Shown here in pieces: positions 54,030-63,430 of a stretch of DNA of 64,000 nucleotides. Position numbers and translations under genes: made by a program. Positions within the stretch are counted from its first letter, which is position 1, and each line of letters starts with the position of its first letter. A model generated the notes under the pieces. The model was not told the DNA's origin and searched no databases. It worked only from the letters and a program-made list of their open reading frames with translations. This stretch comes from Burkholderiales bacterium (lineage in GTDB: Bacteria; Pseudomonadota; Gammaproteobacteria; Burkholderiales; Burkholderiaceae_C), in assembly GCA_016000265.1 (NCBI GenBank), contig JAECRL010000008.1:1-64000 (forward strand). Reading direction: 5' to 3'.

Positions 54030-54872
54030 TCACTCGTGCCAGCTGACCCAGCCGAAGTGAGCCGTCACCAAAATCAGCACCCCGAAGGCGATGCGGTACC
54101 AGGCAAAGGGCACGAAGGTGTGGCTGGAGACGTAGCGGATCAGCCAGCGCACGCACACCCAGGCCGACAGGAAGGCGAACACCAGCCCGGTGGAGAACAG
54201 CGGCAGGTCGTCCATCGACAGCAGCGCGCGCTCCTTGTAGAGGCTGTAGGCGCCCGCACCCACCAGGGTCGGGATGCCCAGGAAGAAGCTGTAATCCGTG
54301 GCCGCCTTGCGCGACAGGCCCATCAGCATGCCGCCGATGATGGTCGCGCCCGAGCGGCTGGTGCCCGGCACCATCGCCAGGCACTGGATGAGGCCGACCT
54401 TGATGGCGTCGGACAGCGACATGTCGTCCACCGTGGCCACGCGCGATTGCGGCTGACGCGCAGCGATGCGCTCGGCGATCAGGATGATGAAGCCGCCGAC
54501 GATGAAGGTGGTGGCCACCACCGTGGGCGTGAACAGGTGCGACTTGATCAACTTGCCCACGGCCAGCCCCGCCACCACGGCGGGCAGGAAGCCGACGATC
54601 ACGTTGAGCGTGAAGCGCCGGGCCTGCGGGTCGGAGCCCAGGCCCGAGACCGTGTCCTTGATGCGTTGCAGGTAGACCAGGATGACCGCGAAGATGGCGC
54701 CCGTCTGGATCGCGATCTCGAAGACCTTGGCCTTCTCGGACCCTGCCGAGCCCGCGAAGTCCATCATCGTGTTGGCCAGGATCAGGTGCCCGGTGCTGGA
54801 GATGGGCAGGAACTCCGTCAGGCCCTCCACGATGCCCATGAGCGCGGCTTTGAAGAACAACACCAGATCCAC
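54030..54872 (-). CDS. uppP: Undecaprenyl-diphosphatase
   Basis: Recycles undecaprenyl pyrophosphate to the monophosphate carrier for cell-wall synthesis; BacA/UppP family, bacitracin resistance. The 280-residue protein has about eight helices and the two signatures [20 protein letters not shown] (E and S) and [15 protein letters not shown]. The start is GTG at 54872 (encoding [13 protein letters not shown]), with AGGAG six nt upstream; the longer ATG at 54920 adds a Pro/Gly-rich stretch and lacks such a site. It is divergent from selO. Confidence 0.95.
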   Translation of the reverse strand: MDLVLFFKAALMGIVEGLTEFLPISSTGHLILANTMMDFAGSAGSEKAKVFEIAIQTGAIFAVILVYLQRIKDTVSGLGSDPQARRFTLNVIVGFLPAVVAGLAVGKLIKSHLFTPTVVATTFIVGGFIILIAERIAARQPQSRVATVDDMSLSDAIKVGLIQCLAMVPGTSRSGATIIGGMLMGLSRKAATDYSFFLGIPTLVGAGAYSLYKERALLSMDDLPLFSTGLVFAFLSAWVCVRWLIRYVSSHTFVPFAWYRIAFGVLILVTAHFGWVSWHE

Positions 54873-55000
54873 AACGGTCTCCTGATCGACTGGGCCGGCG
54901 GGGCCGGCAGGAGCGCGCATCTTAGGTCCTGCCCATCGGCCAGGCGGGCCATTGGCCCACCCCGCCCCAGGGACAGGGGGGCTTGTCTACACTGCACCAC

Positions 55001-56557
55001 ATGTCTGTGTCTTCGCCCCTCGCTCCGCCCGCGGCCCCTGGCTGGTGCCCCCCTGACGACGCCTGGCTCAATCGCTTCGCCCGGCTCCATCAGGACGCCC
55101 ACGCGCGCCTGAACGTGCCTTTGGGCACCCCGCAGGAGGGCGACCCGCTCCCCAGCCCGCGCTGGGTGGCCACCTGCGAGGCCTTGGCGCGCGACATGGG
55201 CTGGCCCGCCCACTGGGCCAACGACACCGCCCTGCAGGTGCTCAGCGGCAACGCCACCTGGCCCGGCATGGCGCCCCTGTCCACCGTGTACTCCGGCCAC
55301 CAGTTCGGCCAGTGGGCCGGGCAGTTGGGAGACGGGCGGGCCCTGTTGCTCGGGGAAATCGACTCGCCCATCGGCCCGCAGGAGCTGCAACTCAAGGGCG
55401 CTGGCGCGACACCGTATTCGCGCCGGGGCGATGGCCGCGCGGTCCTGCGCTCGTCCATCCGCGAGTTCCTGTGCTCCGAAGCCATGCACGGCCTGGGCAT
55501 CCCCACCACGCGCGCGCTGGCGCTGACGGCCTCGCCTGAGCCCGTGCGCCGCGAAACCATGGAGACCGCCGCCGTCGTCACCCGCGTGGCCCCCAGCTTC
55601 ATCCGCTTCGGCCACTTCGAGCACTTCGCGCACAGCGGCCAGCCGCGTCACCACGAGGCGCTGGCCGCGCTGCTGGACTTCGTGCTCACGCACCACTTTC
55701 CGCACCTGCTGGGCCACGACCAGCCCGCGCTGGCCTTGCTCGACGAGGTCGTCACCCGCACCGCCGACCTGATGGCCCAGTGGCAGTCGGTGGGCTTTTG
55801 CCACGGCGTGATGAACACCGACAACATGTCCATCCTGGGCCTGACCATCGACTACGGGCCCTTTGGCTTCCTCGACGCCTTCGACCCGGGCCACATCTGC
55901 AACCACTCCGACACGCAAGGCCGCTACAGCTGGAACAACCAGCCCCAGATGGGCTACTGGAACCTGCGCGCGCTGGCCCAGGCCCTCGCGCCGCTGGTGC
56001 CCGGCGCCGACGAAGACGTCCAGCCCCTGGTCGACGTGCTCCAGCGCTATGAAGCGCGCTTCCCCCAGGCCATGACCGGGCGCTGGCGCGCCAAGCTGGG
56101 CCTGCGCGCCGAGCAGCCGGGCGACGGCGAGCTGGCCGTGGACTGGCTGCGCCTGATGGACGCAGGCAAGGTCGACTTCACCATCGCGTTTCGCCGCCTG
56201 TGCGGGTTCGCGTCGCAAGCGCTGCCGTCCGACCCCGCCAACGCCCCGGTGCGCGACCTCTTCCTGGACCGGGCCGCCTTCGACGCCTGGGCCGAGCGCT
56301 ACCGCCAGCGCCTGATTGCCGAAGCCAGCGTGGACGCCGAGCGCGCCGAACGCATGCGCGACGTCAACCCCGTCTACGTGCTGCGCAACCACCTGGCCGA
56401 GGGCGCCATCCGCCAGGCGCAGCGCGGCGACTTCAGCGAGGTGCAGCGCCTGCACCGCCTGCTGCAGACCCCCTTCGTCGAGCAAGCCGGCTGCGAGGCC
56501 GACGCCGACTTCCCGCCCGCCTGGGCCCAATCCATCGAGGTCTCCTGTTCATCATGA
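55001..56557 (+). CDS. selO: SelO/YdiU-type protein adenylyltransferase
   Basis: A pseudokinase-fold enzyme that transfers AMP to Ser/Thr/Tyr of proteins, linked to redox stress. The 518-residue product has the SelO core: [55 protein letters not shown] (Lys and Glu of the inverted nucleotide site) and [24 protein letters not shown] (Asn/Asp metal ligands). It ends in C-S-S, the position where animal SelO carries selenocysteine. The ATG at 55001 is chosen over TTG at 54983. Its stop overlaps the msrB start as ATGA. Confidence 0.95.
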   Translation: MSVSSPLAPPAAPGWCPPDDAWLNRFARLHQDAHARLNVPLGTPQEGDPLPSPRWVATCEALARDMGWPAHWANDTALQVLSGNATWPGMAPLSTVYSGHQFGQWAGQLGDGRALLLGEIDSPIGPQELQLKGAGATPYSRRGDGRAVLRSSIREFLCSEAMHGLGIPTTRALALTASPEPVRRETMETAAVVTRVAPSFIRFGHFEHFAHSGQPRHHEALAALLDFVLTHHFPHLLGHDQPALALLDEVVTRTADLMAQWQSVGFCHGVMNTDNMSILGLTIDYGPFGFLDAFDPGHICNHSDTQGRYSWNNQPQMGYWNLRALAQALAPLVPGADEDVQPLVDVLQRYEARFPQAMTGRWRAKLGLRAEQPGDGELAVDWLRLMDAGKVDFTIAFRRLCGFASQALPSDPANAPVRDLFLDRAAFDAWAERYRQRLIAEASVDAERAERMRDVNPVYVLRNHLAEGAIRQAQRGDFSEVQRLHRLLQTPFVEQAGCEADADFPPAWAQSIEVSCSS

Positions 56558-56967
56558 GCGACGCCACCGCCCCCCCCGTCCAGAAGACCGATGCCGAATG
56601 GCGCGAGCAACTCAGCCAGGCCGAGCCGCTGGCTTATCGCGTCACGCGGCACGCCGCCACCGAGCCGCCTTTCAGCGGGCGCTACTGGGACCACTTCGAG
56701 AAGGGCTCCTACCAGTGCGTCTGCTGCGGCGTCAAACTCTTCGAGTCCGACACCAAGTTCGACGCGGGCTGCGGCTGGCCCAGCTACTGGCAACCCGCCG
56801 CTGGTGACCTCATCGAGTACGTGCGCGACACCACCCACGGCATGATCCGCACCGAGGTCCGCTGCAAGAACTGCGGCGCGCACCTGGGCCACGTCTTCGA
56901 CGACGGCCCCCAGCCCACCGGCGAGCGCTATTGCATCAACTCCGCCGCGATAGACTTCCGCCCATGA
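56554..56967 (+). CDS. msrB: Peptide-methionine (R)-S-oxide reductase
   Basis: Repairs the R epimer of oxidised methionine. The 137-residue protein has zinc Cys pairs CVCCG and CKNCG, the substrate-site segment GCGWPSYW, and catalytic C127 in [11 protein letters not shown]. The ATG at 56554 overlaps the selO stop, and the msrB stop overlaps the yciB start, both as ATGA. The three are therefore translationally chained. The link with SelO suggests a shared redox-stress role. Confidence 0.96.
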   Translation: MSDATAPPVQKTDAEWREQLSQAEPLAYRVTRHAATEPPFSGRYWDHFEKGSYQCVCCGVKLFESDTKFDAGCGWPSYWQPAAGDLIEYVRDTTHGMIRTEVRCKNCGAHLGHVFDDGPQPTGERYCINSAAIDFRP

Positions 56968-57614
56968 AAATCTTCTTTGACCTCCTGCCCGTCATCCTGT
57001 TTTTCGCCAGCTTCAAGTGGGCCGAGGGACACAAAGAGGCCGTCTCGCAGTGGCTCACCCAGCACCTGGGTTTCGCCGTCTCCGGTGGCGTCGTGGGGGC
57101 CACCGAGGCGCCCGTGCTGCTGGCCACCGTGGTGGTGGTCATCGCCACGGTGCTGCAGATCGTCACCCTCAAGGCGCTGCGCAAGCCGGTGGACAAGATG
57201 CTGTGGGCCGGGCTGGTCATCGTCGTCGTGCTCGGCGGCCTGACCCTGTGGTTCCACGACGAGACCTTCATCAAATGGAAGCCCACCGTCATCTACTGGC
57301 TGATGGGCACGGGCTTCCTGGTCACCGAGGTGATCCTGGGTCGCAAGATGCTGCGCCAGATGATGGGCGGCCAGATTTCGGCCCCCGACGCCGTCTGGCG
57401 CAAGCTGGGCTGGGCCTGGGTGCTGTTCTTCGCCTTCATGGGCGTGCTCAACCTGCACGTGGCCTTCAACTACCCGCTCGACACCTGGGTGAGCTTCAAG
57501 ATGTGGGGCAGCCTGGGCCTGACGCTGGTGTTCACGCTGGCCCAGGGGCTCTACCTCAGCAAGCACATGGAGGCCGCCGAGCCGGCCGCCCCCGGCAACG
57601 CATCCGGTCAGTGA
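56964..57614 (+). CDS. yciB: YciB/IspZ-type inner-membrane protein (septation protein A)
   Basis: A 216-residue membrane protein with five to six helices, linked to cell-envelope integrity and septation. It starts [20 protein letters not shown], the family hallmark, and has [30 protein letters not shown] and [41 protein letters not shown]. The ATG at 56964 overlaps the msrB stop as ATGA. bolA starts 8 nt after its end. Confidence 0.95.
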   Translation: MKIFFDLLPVILFFASFKWAEGHKEAVSQWLTQHLGFAVSGGVVGATEAPVLLATVVVVIATVLQIVTLKALRKPVDKMLWAGLVIVVVLGGLTLWFHDETFIKWKPTVIYWLMGTGFLVTEVILGRKMLRQMMGGQISAPDAVWRKLGWAWVLFFAFMGVLNLHVAFNYPLDTWVSFKMWGSLGLTLVFTLAQGLYLSKHMEAAEPAAPGNASGQ

Positions 57615-57622
57615 GGCCCCGC

Positions 57623-57922
57623 ATGTCTTTCGAGCCCGTCACCGCCACCGAGATGGACGCCGTGCTGCGCGCCGCCCTCTCGCCCGAATCCCTCGCCGTG
57701 CAGGACGACACGGCCTCCCACGCCGGTCACGCCGGCCACAGCGGGGCGCCCTTCGGCACCCATTTCTCGCTGCGCATCCGCGCATCCTGCTTCAACGGTT
57801 TGTCACACGTTCAGCGGCATCGCCTTGTGTATGATGCCCTGCGCGACCTCATGCCCCGGGGCATCCATGCCCTGGCCATCCAGGCCGAGCCGACCTCCGC
57901 TTCGACACCCGTGTCATCCTGA
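57623..57922 (+). CDS. BolA family protein
   Basis: A 99-residue BolA-fold protein, a class that partners monothiol glutaredoxins in iron-sulfur and envelope control. The core is visible as THFSLRIRASCFNGLSHVQRHRLVYDALRDLM with the RHRLVY motif, and HALAIQAEP as the last strand. A His/Gly-rich insertion (SHAGHAGHSGAP, about 32-43) is longer than usual and could bind metal. It is between yciB and the PPIase in a plus-strand run. Confidence 0.9.
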   Translation: MSFEPVTATEMDAVLRAALSPESLAVQDDTASHAGHAGHSGAPFGTHFSLRIRASCFNGLSHVQRHRLVYDALRDLMPRGIHALAIQAEPTSASTPVSS

Positions 57923-57948
57923 CTTCACACCCAAGCGCTCTGCTCAAC

Positions 57949-58773
57949 ATGAAGACTTCCCGTACCGCCCTGGCTGCCTTGCTGGCCGCATCGCTGTCGC
58001 TGGCCGCCCCGCTGGTCTCGGCTCAGAACATCGCCATCGTCAACGGCAAGGCCGTGCCCAAGGCGCGCGTCGACGCCATGATCGACCAGATCATCAAGTC
58101 GCCCCAGCAGCCCGGCCAGCCCCCGGTCACCAAGACGCCCGACCTGGAGCAGAAGGTGCGCGACGAAATCGTGCTGCGCGAGATCTACATCCAGGAAGCC
58201 GAGCGCCGCGGCCTGCAAGGCTCGGCCGACTACAAGACCCAGATGGAGTTCGCGCGTCAGTCCATCCTGATCCGCGCCCTGTTCACCGACATCGAAAAGA
58301 AGATCGGCACGACCGACGCGGAGGCCCGCGCCGAGTACGACAAGATCAAGTCGGCCAACGGCGACAAGGAATACCGCGCTCGCCACATCCTGGTCGAGAA
58401 GGAAGAAGACGCCAAGGCCCTGATCGCCCAGATCAAGGGCGGCGCCAAGTTCGAAGACCTGGCCAAGAAGAACTCCAAGGACCCGGGCTCCGCTGAAAAT
58501 GGCGGCGACCTCGACTGGGCCAACCCCGGCAACTACGTGCCCGAATTCTCCGCGGCCATGACCAAGCTCGAAAAGGGCCAGGTCACCGACACCCCGGTGA
58601 AGTCGCAGTTCGGCTATCACATCATCAAGCTGGAAGACCTGCGCCCCGTGCAGTTCCCCGCCTTCGAAGACGTCAAGGCCCAGATCATCCAGCGTCAAAA
58701 CCAGGTCAAGGTCACCAAGTTCCGCGAGGACCTGAAGTCCAAGGCCAAGACCGACTACAAGTTCAGCAACTGA
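57949..58773 (+). CDS. Periplasmic parvulin-type peptidyl-prolyl isomerase
   Basis: A 274-residue exported foldase. The signal peptide ends at VSAQN (about residue 26), followed by a SurA-like helical N-domain and a parvulin PPIase domain (about 140-235). That domain has YRARHILVEKEEDAKALIAQIKGGAKFEDLAKKNSKDPGSAENGGDLDWANPGNYVPEFSAAM and FGYHIIKLED. The C-terminal helix is Lys-rich. It is the last gene of the selO-msrB-yciB-bolA run and is followed by a strong terminator. Confidence 0.95.
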   Translation: MKTSRTALAALLAASLSLAAPLVSAQNIAIVNGKAVPKARVDAMIDQIIKSPQQPGQPPVTKTPDLEQKVRDEIVLREIYIQEAERRGLQGSADYKTQMEFARQSILIRALFTDIEKKIGTTDAEARAEYDKIKSANGDKEYRARHILVEKEEDAKALIAQIKGGAKFEDLAKKNSKDPGSAENGGDLDWANPGNYVPEFSAAMTKLEKGQVTDTPVKSQFGYHIIKLEDLRPVQFPAFEDVKAQIIQRQNQVKVTKFREDLKSKAKTDYKFSN

Positions 58774-58832
58774 TGCAATGGGCGGCCCGCGGTGGCCGCC
58801 TCCCCGGCTGACCCATGCGTCCGCGCATGAGC

Positions 58833-58874
58833 AAACAGGCAGGCGATCTCGTGATCGGCCTGCCTGTTTTGTTT
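58833..58874 (+). terminator. Rho-independent terminator after the PPIase gene
   Basis: AAACAGGCAGGC (58833-58844) and GCCTGCCTGTTT (58858-58869) form a perfect 12-bp stem, with GATC/GATC extending the loop, followed by TTTTGTTT. The 5' arm begins with AAA, so it may also work on the minus strand for trmB, whose stop is at 58900. Confidence 0.92.
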
Positions 58875-58899
58875 GGGGTGACGCGTGTCCCCAGACCGG

Positions 58900-59628
58900 T
58901 CAGGCGGGTTTGCGAAACACCAGGTCCCACACGCCGTGGCCCAGCCTCAGGCCGCGGTTCTCGAACTTGGTGAGCGGGCGGTAGGCCGGTTTCTCGGCGT
59001 AGCCCTCGGCCGTGTTGACCAGGCCGGGCTCGGCCGACAGCACCTCCAGCATCTGCTGGGCATAAGGTTCCCAGTCGGTGGCGCAGTGCAGGTAGCCACC
59101 GGGTGCGAGGTGTGCCAGCAGATCCTGAACGAAGGCGGGCTGGATCAGGCGGCGCTTGTGGTGGCGCTTTTTGTGCCACGGGTCGGGGAAGAAGATGTGG
59201 ACCCCCGCCAGCGACGCCGCCGGGATCATGTGCTTGAGCACCTGCACCGCGTCGTCCTGCACGATGCGCAGGTTGCTCAACTGGCGCTCGCCGATGTGCT
59301 TGAGCAGGGCGCCCACGCCCGGCTCGTGCACCTCGCAGCCGATGAAGTCCGTCTCGGGCAGCACCTCGGCGATCTTGGCCGTGGCGTCGCCCATGCCGAA
59401 GCCGATCTCCAGCACCACGGGGGCCTGGCGGCCGAACACCTCCTGGAAGTCGAGCAGCCGCTCGGTGTAGGGCAGCACGAAGCGTGGTCCCAGGTCAGCC
59501 AGGGCGCGCGCCTGGCCTTCGGTGGTGCGGCCGGCTCGCATCACGAAACTGCGGATGCTGCGGGGGTGGGCCACCTCGGGTGGTTGGCTGCCCTCGGGTG
59601 GGCAGTCGGTCTCGGAATGCGAAGTCAT
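58900..59628 (-). CDS. trmB: tRNA (guanine-N7-)-methyltransferase
   Basis: Methylates G46 of tRNA. The 242-residue enzyme has SAM motif [17 protein letters not shown], the acidic post-[16 protein letters not shown], and the family signature [19 protein letters not shown] (catalytic Asp). The C-terminal [19 protein letters not shown] closes the substrate site. The N-terminal 25 residues are variable. No neighbour is functionally linked; tRNA-Gly lies about 1 kb downstream on the other strand. Confidence 0.96.
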   Translation of the reverse strand: MTSHSETDCPPEGSQPPEVAHPRSIRSFVMRAGRTTEGQARALADLGPRFVLPYTERLLDFQEVFGRQAPVVLEIGFGMGDATAKIAEVLPETDFIGCEVHEPGVGALLKHIGERQLSNLRIVQDDAVQVLKHMIPAASLAGVHIFFPDPWHKKRHHKRRLIQPAFVQDLLAHLAPGGYLHCATDWEPYAQQMLEVLSAEPGLVNTAEGYAEKPAYRPLTKFENRGLRLGHGVWDLVFRKPA

Positions 59629-59790
59629 GTCGCCATTTTAGGGCTGCGGGTCTTCGCTGAGGCCGGATCGCGGGGCTGTGCAGCTTGCCCGTGAACTAAT
59701 TGACCGCCTCGGCCTTCGACTGGAAACAGGCTGTGTTTCAGGCGTTTCATTCTGCGATCCTCATCTCAACGAATCGAACTGGAGCACCGC

Positions 59791-60549
59791 ATGGCATCGA
59801 TCACCCACACATCCCGTCACTTCCTGGTGGCCGCTGGCCTGGTTGGTGCCTCGTTCGGGGCTCAGGCCCTGAACCTGACGATCCCGACGACGCTGATCGA
59901 CGCCGAGTCGGTTTTCAGCTTCAACACGGACACTTCGGACCTGATGAGCAGCATGGGCGTGGGCGTGTCCGCTTTGGGCAACACCCGGCAGTTGGGCGGA
60001 GGCGGCTGGAACTTCATGATGCCGGTGACGCAGGTCACCCTCAACGCGTCGATCTTCTCCTTGAGCCTGGACCCGGTGTCGGGGTTCGCTTCAGGCTCCG
60101 GCTTGCTGATCAAGAGCGAAACCGGTGCGTTGTCGCTGGCCAATTTCGGGCTCGACTTCAAGCGCAACGTGCTCACCGCTGACTTGGCGACAGCCCAGGG
60201 CACGCAAAAGACCTTCGATGTTTTCGCTTTCAACGTGGCGGAAAACCTGCACCTGTCCACCAGCGGCGGGCTGTCGATGAAGATGAACCTCACCGACATG
60301 ATGCTCACCGCGGGCGCCCAGACGCAGTTCGCGTCAGCCCTGCAGCTCGAGGAGTACGCGGTCGCCGTGTTGCCCATGCTGAACTTCGGCTCCCTGTCGG
60401 TCGACATCTCGCCGATGCTGCGCCTGGGCTTGTCTGACAAGTCGCTGACAGCGCCCGTGCCGGAATTGCCACCCCTGGCCATGTTGGCGCTGGGTTTGGC
60501 CGGCATGGCCTTCGTGTCTCGCCGTCGCTTGTCGATGCTGGAGCGCTGA
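59791..60549 (+). CDS. PEP-CTERM-type exported protein
   Basis: A 252-residue exported protein with a signal peptide (residues 1 to about 26, ...GASFGAQA), a low-Cys beta-rich body (GSGLLIKSETGALSLANFGLDFKRN) and a C-terminal sorting tripartite tail. The tail is VPELPP, a hydrophobic helix (LAMLALGLAGMAFV) and the basic end SRRRLSMLER. This is a PEP-CTERM variant (PEL rather than PEP), predicted to be handled by an exosortase not present in the window. GGAG lies just before the ATG. Function unknown. Confidence 0.85.
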   Translation: MASITHTSRHFLVAAGLVGASFGAQALNLTIPTTLIDAESVFSFNTDTSDLMSSMGVGVSALGNTRQLGGGGWNFMMPVTQVTLNASIFSLSLDPVSGFASGSGLLIKSETGALSLANFGLDFKRNVLTADLATAQGTQKTFDVFAFNVAENLHLSTSGGLSMKMNLTDMMLTAGAQTQFASALQLEEYAVAVLPMLNFGSLSVDISPMLRLGLSDKSLTAPVPELPPLAMLALGLAGMAFVSRRRLSMLER

Positions 60550-60604
60550 AGCCTGCATGATGCGAGCGAATCACCCGCGTGATGCCGCTAGAATGACATC
60601 CATC

Positions 60605-60678
60605 GCGGGTGTAGTTCAATGGTAGAACGCCAGCTTCCCAAGCTTGATACGTGGGTTCGATTCCCATCACCCGCTCCA
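60605..60678 (+). tRNA. tRNA-Gly, anticodon CCC
   Basis: A 74-nt cloverleaf with acceptor stem GCGGGTG/CACCCGC, D arm GTTC/GAAC, anticodon loop TTCCCAA (anticodon at 60637-60639), T arm GTGGG-TTCGATT-CCCAT and encoded CCA. The anticodon stem CCAGC/GCTTG has one C-U mismatch at the second pair. It reads GGG codons and is followed directly by a terminator. Confidence 0.95.
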
Positions 60679-60685
60679 GATGCAC

Positions 60686-60713
60686 AACGGCCGGTCACTT
60701 GACCGGCCGTTTT
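60686..60713 (+). terminator. Rho-independent terminator after tRNA-Gly
   Basis: ACGGCCGGTC (60687-60696) and GACCGGCCGT (60701-60710) form a 10-bp GC-rich stem with an ACTT loop; the adjoining A-T pair and TTTT follow. Confidence 0.92.
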
Positions 60714-60729
60714 CATGGGCGCGTCGCTT

Positions 60730-61740
60730 TCACGCTCCGGGCTTGGGCACCGGGCCGCTGACGGGCTCCATCAGCAGGCCCGACCAGTGCAGCGGCGCCG
60801 TGGTGCGTCGCTTGGCGTCGATGTCCTGGTAGATGTAGGTGGCTTGCTGCTCGCTGAGGCCCAGGCGTTCGGCCAGTTGGGCGGGCGGCAGGCCCTGGTT
60901 GACATGCCACAGCGCCACGTCCATCTCCTTGTAGGGCAGGGCGTAGTAGAACTCGTCCTGTCCCTGGCTGAGGCTGTAGGTGTCGGTGGTGGGCGTGGCG
61001 TTGCAGATGACGTCGGGCAGGCCCATGTGGCGGGCCAGCGCGTACACCTGGCTCTTGTAGAGGTGGGCAATCGGCTTGAGGTCGGCCGAGCCGTCGCCGT
61101 TTTTCACGAAGAAGCCCTGGTCGTACTCCACGCGGTTGGGCGTGCCCACCACGGCGTAGTTCAGGCGGTCGGCGTGGAAGAACTCCAGCGTCTTGCGAAT
61201 GCGCTGCTTGAAGTTCGTGGCCGCCACGATCTGCAGGTACTCGCGCAGGCCCAGGCGCTGCTCGTGCAGGGGGCCGTTGCCCGGCTCCTGCACCACGAGT
61301 TTGAAGTGGTTGATCTGGCCTGCGGTGCCACCGGCGATGACGATCTTGTTCTTCCAGCCTTCGCCGTAGGCCGGGTACACGGCGCGGATGGCCTCGTCAC
61401 GCCAGCGGTAGCAGCCGATGGCCTCCAGCGTGGGGGCGATGTCTTCGATGGTGTAGCGGATGCCCAGGTGCTCGGCCAGCAGCTTGCCCTTGACCACGCT
61501 CTCCGACGACGAGTCGCGCTCGGGCATCAGCAGGCCGAAGACCTTGTCCGGCCCCAGCGCCTTGACCGCCAGGGCGGCGCAAACCGAGCTGTCGATGCCG
61601 CCCGACATGGCCACCACCAGGCCGCGTCGGCGCAGGTGCTGACGCATCAGTTCGCGGATTTTTTCGGTGGTGCGGGTGATTTCTGCGTCCCGGTCGAACG
61701 GCAGCAGTTGGTCGATCAGGGCGTCGATGTCTTTGCGCAT
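60730..61740 (-). CDS. Stand-alone NAD(+) synthetase-type ATP pyrophosphatase
   Basis: A 336-residue single-domain NadE homologue. The PP-loop is SGGIDSS (46-52), followed by VFGLLMPERDSSSES, GTPNRVEYDQGFFVKNGDGSADLKPIAHLYKSQVYALARHMGLP and a C-terminal extension of about 60 residues. It lacks the glutaminase domain of the nadE at 31333 and so must use ammonia or a partner. Its neighbours are an acyl-AMP ligase and an asparagine synthetase, unlike housekeeping nadE. It may be a biosynthetic-cluster paralogue that amidates another carboxylate; NAD synthesis is equally possible. Confidence 0.85.
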   Translation of the reverse strand: MRKDIDALIDQLLPFDRDAEITRTTEKIRELMRQHLRRRGLVVAMSGGIDSSVCAALAVKALGPDKVFGLLMPERDSSSESVVKGKLLAEHLGIRYTIEDIAPTLEAIGCYRWRDEAIRAVYPAYGEGWKNKIVIAGGTAGQINHFKLVVQEPGNGPLHEQRLGLREYLQIVAATNFKQRIRKTLEFFHADRLNYAVVGTPNRVEYDQGFFVKNGDGSADLKPIAHLYKSQVYALARHMGLPDVICNATPTTDTYSLSQGQDEFYYALPYKEMDVALWHVNQGLPPAQLAERLGLSEQQATYIYQDIDAKRRTTAPLHWSGLLMEPVSGPVPKPGA

Positions 61741-61786
61741 GGGCTGGCCTGGTGCGGTGAGGTCGTTGGAGTAAGGGCGCGTCGGC

Positions 61787-63352
61787 TCAGGCTTGGCCTG
61801 GGTGCGCCGGGATGAGGTGCTTCTGGATCTTGCCGGAGGCGGTGCGGGGCAGCGCGTCGAAGCAGTCCACCTGGCGCGGCATCTTGTAGAGCGGCAGGCG
61901 CTCGCGGCAGGTGCGCAGGATGTCGCGCGTCAGGGTGCTGGCTTCGGGGGCATCGAGGGCGGGCACCACGCAGGCGCGGATGACCTCACCCAGCAAGGTG
62001 TCGGGCATGGCGAGCACGGCGCATTCCTGCACGCCGGGCACCAACTGGATGACCTGCTCGATTTCCTGCGGTGCCACGCGGTGCGCGCCCACTTTGATGA
62101 TGTCGCGGCTGCGGCCGTGCAGGAACAGGAAGCCTTCGTCGTCCAGGTGGCCGATGTCGCCCGTGCGCAGCCAGCCGTTTTGCAAGGTTGCGGCGGTGTC
62201 GTCCGGGGCTTGCCAGTAGCCTTGCATGACGTTGTCGCCTTGAGCGCAGACCTCGCCCACTTCCCCGCAGGGCAGGCGTGCGCCATCGGGGCCCAGCACA
62301 CGCAGGCGCACGCCTGGCAGGGGCCGCCCCACCGAGCCGCGCTTGCGCAGGCGTTCAGGGGCGGGCAGGGTGGTCAGGCGCGAGCAGGCCTCCGTCTGGC
62401 CATACATGACCCAGAAGCCGACCTGGGGCAGCAGGGCGCAGAAGGCGTCGATGCGGGCCGGGTCCATGGGGCCGCCCGCCTGGGCCACGTAGCGCAGCGA
62501 GCCCAGGTTCGCGCCGGTGATCTGCCCCCGCTCCAGCAGCAGGTAGTAAGACGAGGGCACGCCGTGGAAAGCCGTGACGCCGCATTGCGCCATGCGCTGC
62601 GTGATGCGCTGCGGGTACATGAAGCTGTTTTCCAGCACCAGCGTGGCCCCCAGCGTGAGGTGTGTGTGCAGCACCGAGCCGCCGTAGGCGTAGTGGAAGG
62701 GCAGCACGCACAAGGTGACGTCGTCGGCCTGCATGGGCAGGCTGGCCTGCACGGCAGCGACGTTGGCGGCGAGGTTGGCGTGGCTGAGCATGACGCCCTT
62801 GGGCTGTCCCGTCGTGCCGGAGGTGAAGATCAGCGCCGCCGTGGAGGAGCGGTCCGTGGCGAGGGGGGCGTCACAAGGGGGCTCGGCAGTCGGCTCGGCC
62901 AGCCAGGCGTCCAACTCGAACGCGGCCACGCCGCTGCGCCCCCATTCGTCCTTCTGCGCGGCGAAAGCCGGGTCGAGCAGAGCCAGTCGGGCCCCGCACT
63001 GGTGGCCCAACGCGATGAGGTCGGGCAGCTTGAGCGCCGGGTTGAGCGTGGCGGTGACGCCGCCGGCCCACCAGGTCGCGTAGATGGCGGCGGCCAGTTC
63101 GGCGCGGTTGTCCATCACGATGACCACGGGCTCGCCGGGCTGGATGCGGCCGCGGAGCCCTTGCCCGATGCGCTCGACCCAGGACCAGAGCTGGGCGTAG
63201 GTGGTGCGGCGCTCGCCTTCGACGAAGGCGGTGTGTGCGCCGCGCGTGCGCGCGACGTGCTCCAGTTGGGCCAACAGCGGCCGAGGCGCAGGCGCACCCG
63301 GGCTCGCTTCGTTCCGCATTGAGGTGAGTTCAACGGTCAACGACATTTCCAT
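61787..63352 (-). CDS. Acyl-CoA synthetase / AMP-dependent ligase
   Basis: A 521-residue ANL-superfamily enzyme that activates a carboxylate as acyl-AMP for CoA or carrier-protein loading. It has P-loop-like motif TAALIFTSGTTGQPKGVMLSHANL, A5 YGQTEACSRLT, A7-A8 LRTGDIGHLDDEGFLFLHGRSRDIIKVGAHRVAPQEIE and A10 Lys in RTASGKIQKH. The substrate is not predictable. The start is 63352 or 63346 (MSLTVELTSM). It lies 46 bp upstream of the NadE-like gene on the same strand and is divergent from asnB. Confidence 0.92.
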   Translation of the reverse strand: MEMSLTVELTSMRNEASPGAPAPRPLLAQLEHVARTRGAHTAFVEGERRTTYAQLWSWVERIGQGLRGRIQPGEPVVIVMDNRAELAAAIYATWWAGGVTATLNPALKLPDLIALGHQCGARLALLDPAFAAQKDEWGRSGVAAFELDAWLAEPTAEPPCDAPLATDRSSTAALIFTSGTTGQPKGVMLSHANLAANVAAVQASLPMQADDVTLCVLPFHYAYGGSVLHTHLTLGATLVLENSFMYPQRITQRMAQCGVTAFHGVPSSYYLLLERGQITGANLGSLRYVAQAGGPMDPARIDAFCALLPQVGFWVMYGQTEACSRLTTLPAPERLRKRGSVGRPLPGVRLRVLGPDGARLPCGEVGEVCAQGDNVMQGYWQAPDDTAATLQNGWLRTGDIGHLDDEGFLFLHGRSRDIIKVGAHRVAPQEIEQVIQLVPGVQECAVLAMPDTLLGEVIRACVVPALDAPEASTLTRDILRTCRERLPLYKMPRQVDCFDALPRTASGKIQKHLIPAHPGQA

Positions 63353-63430
63353 GCAGTCTAGGGGGATTCGGCGCCATCGTGAGGCGCTTATCATCGATCC
63401 AGGGTACTCAATTCGAGGGGGTGAAGGCTC

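Noticed and set aside
60605-60713. tRNA-Gly as an integration site for a mobile island
   Set aside because: No integrase, no direct repeat of the tRNA 3' end seen nearby, and a normal terminator follows.
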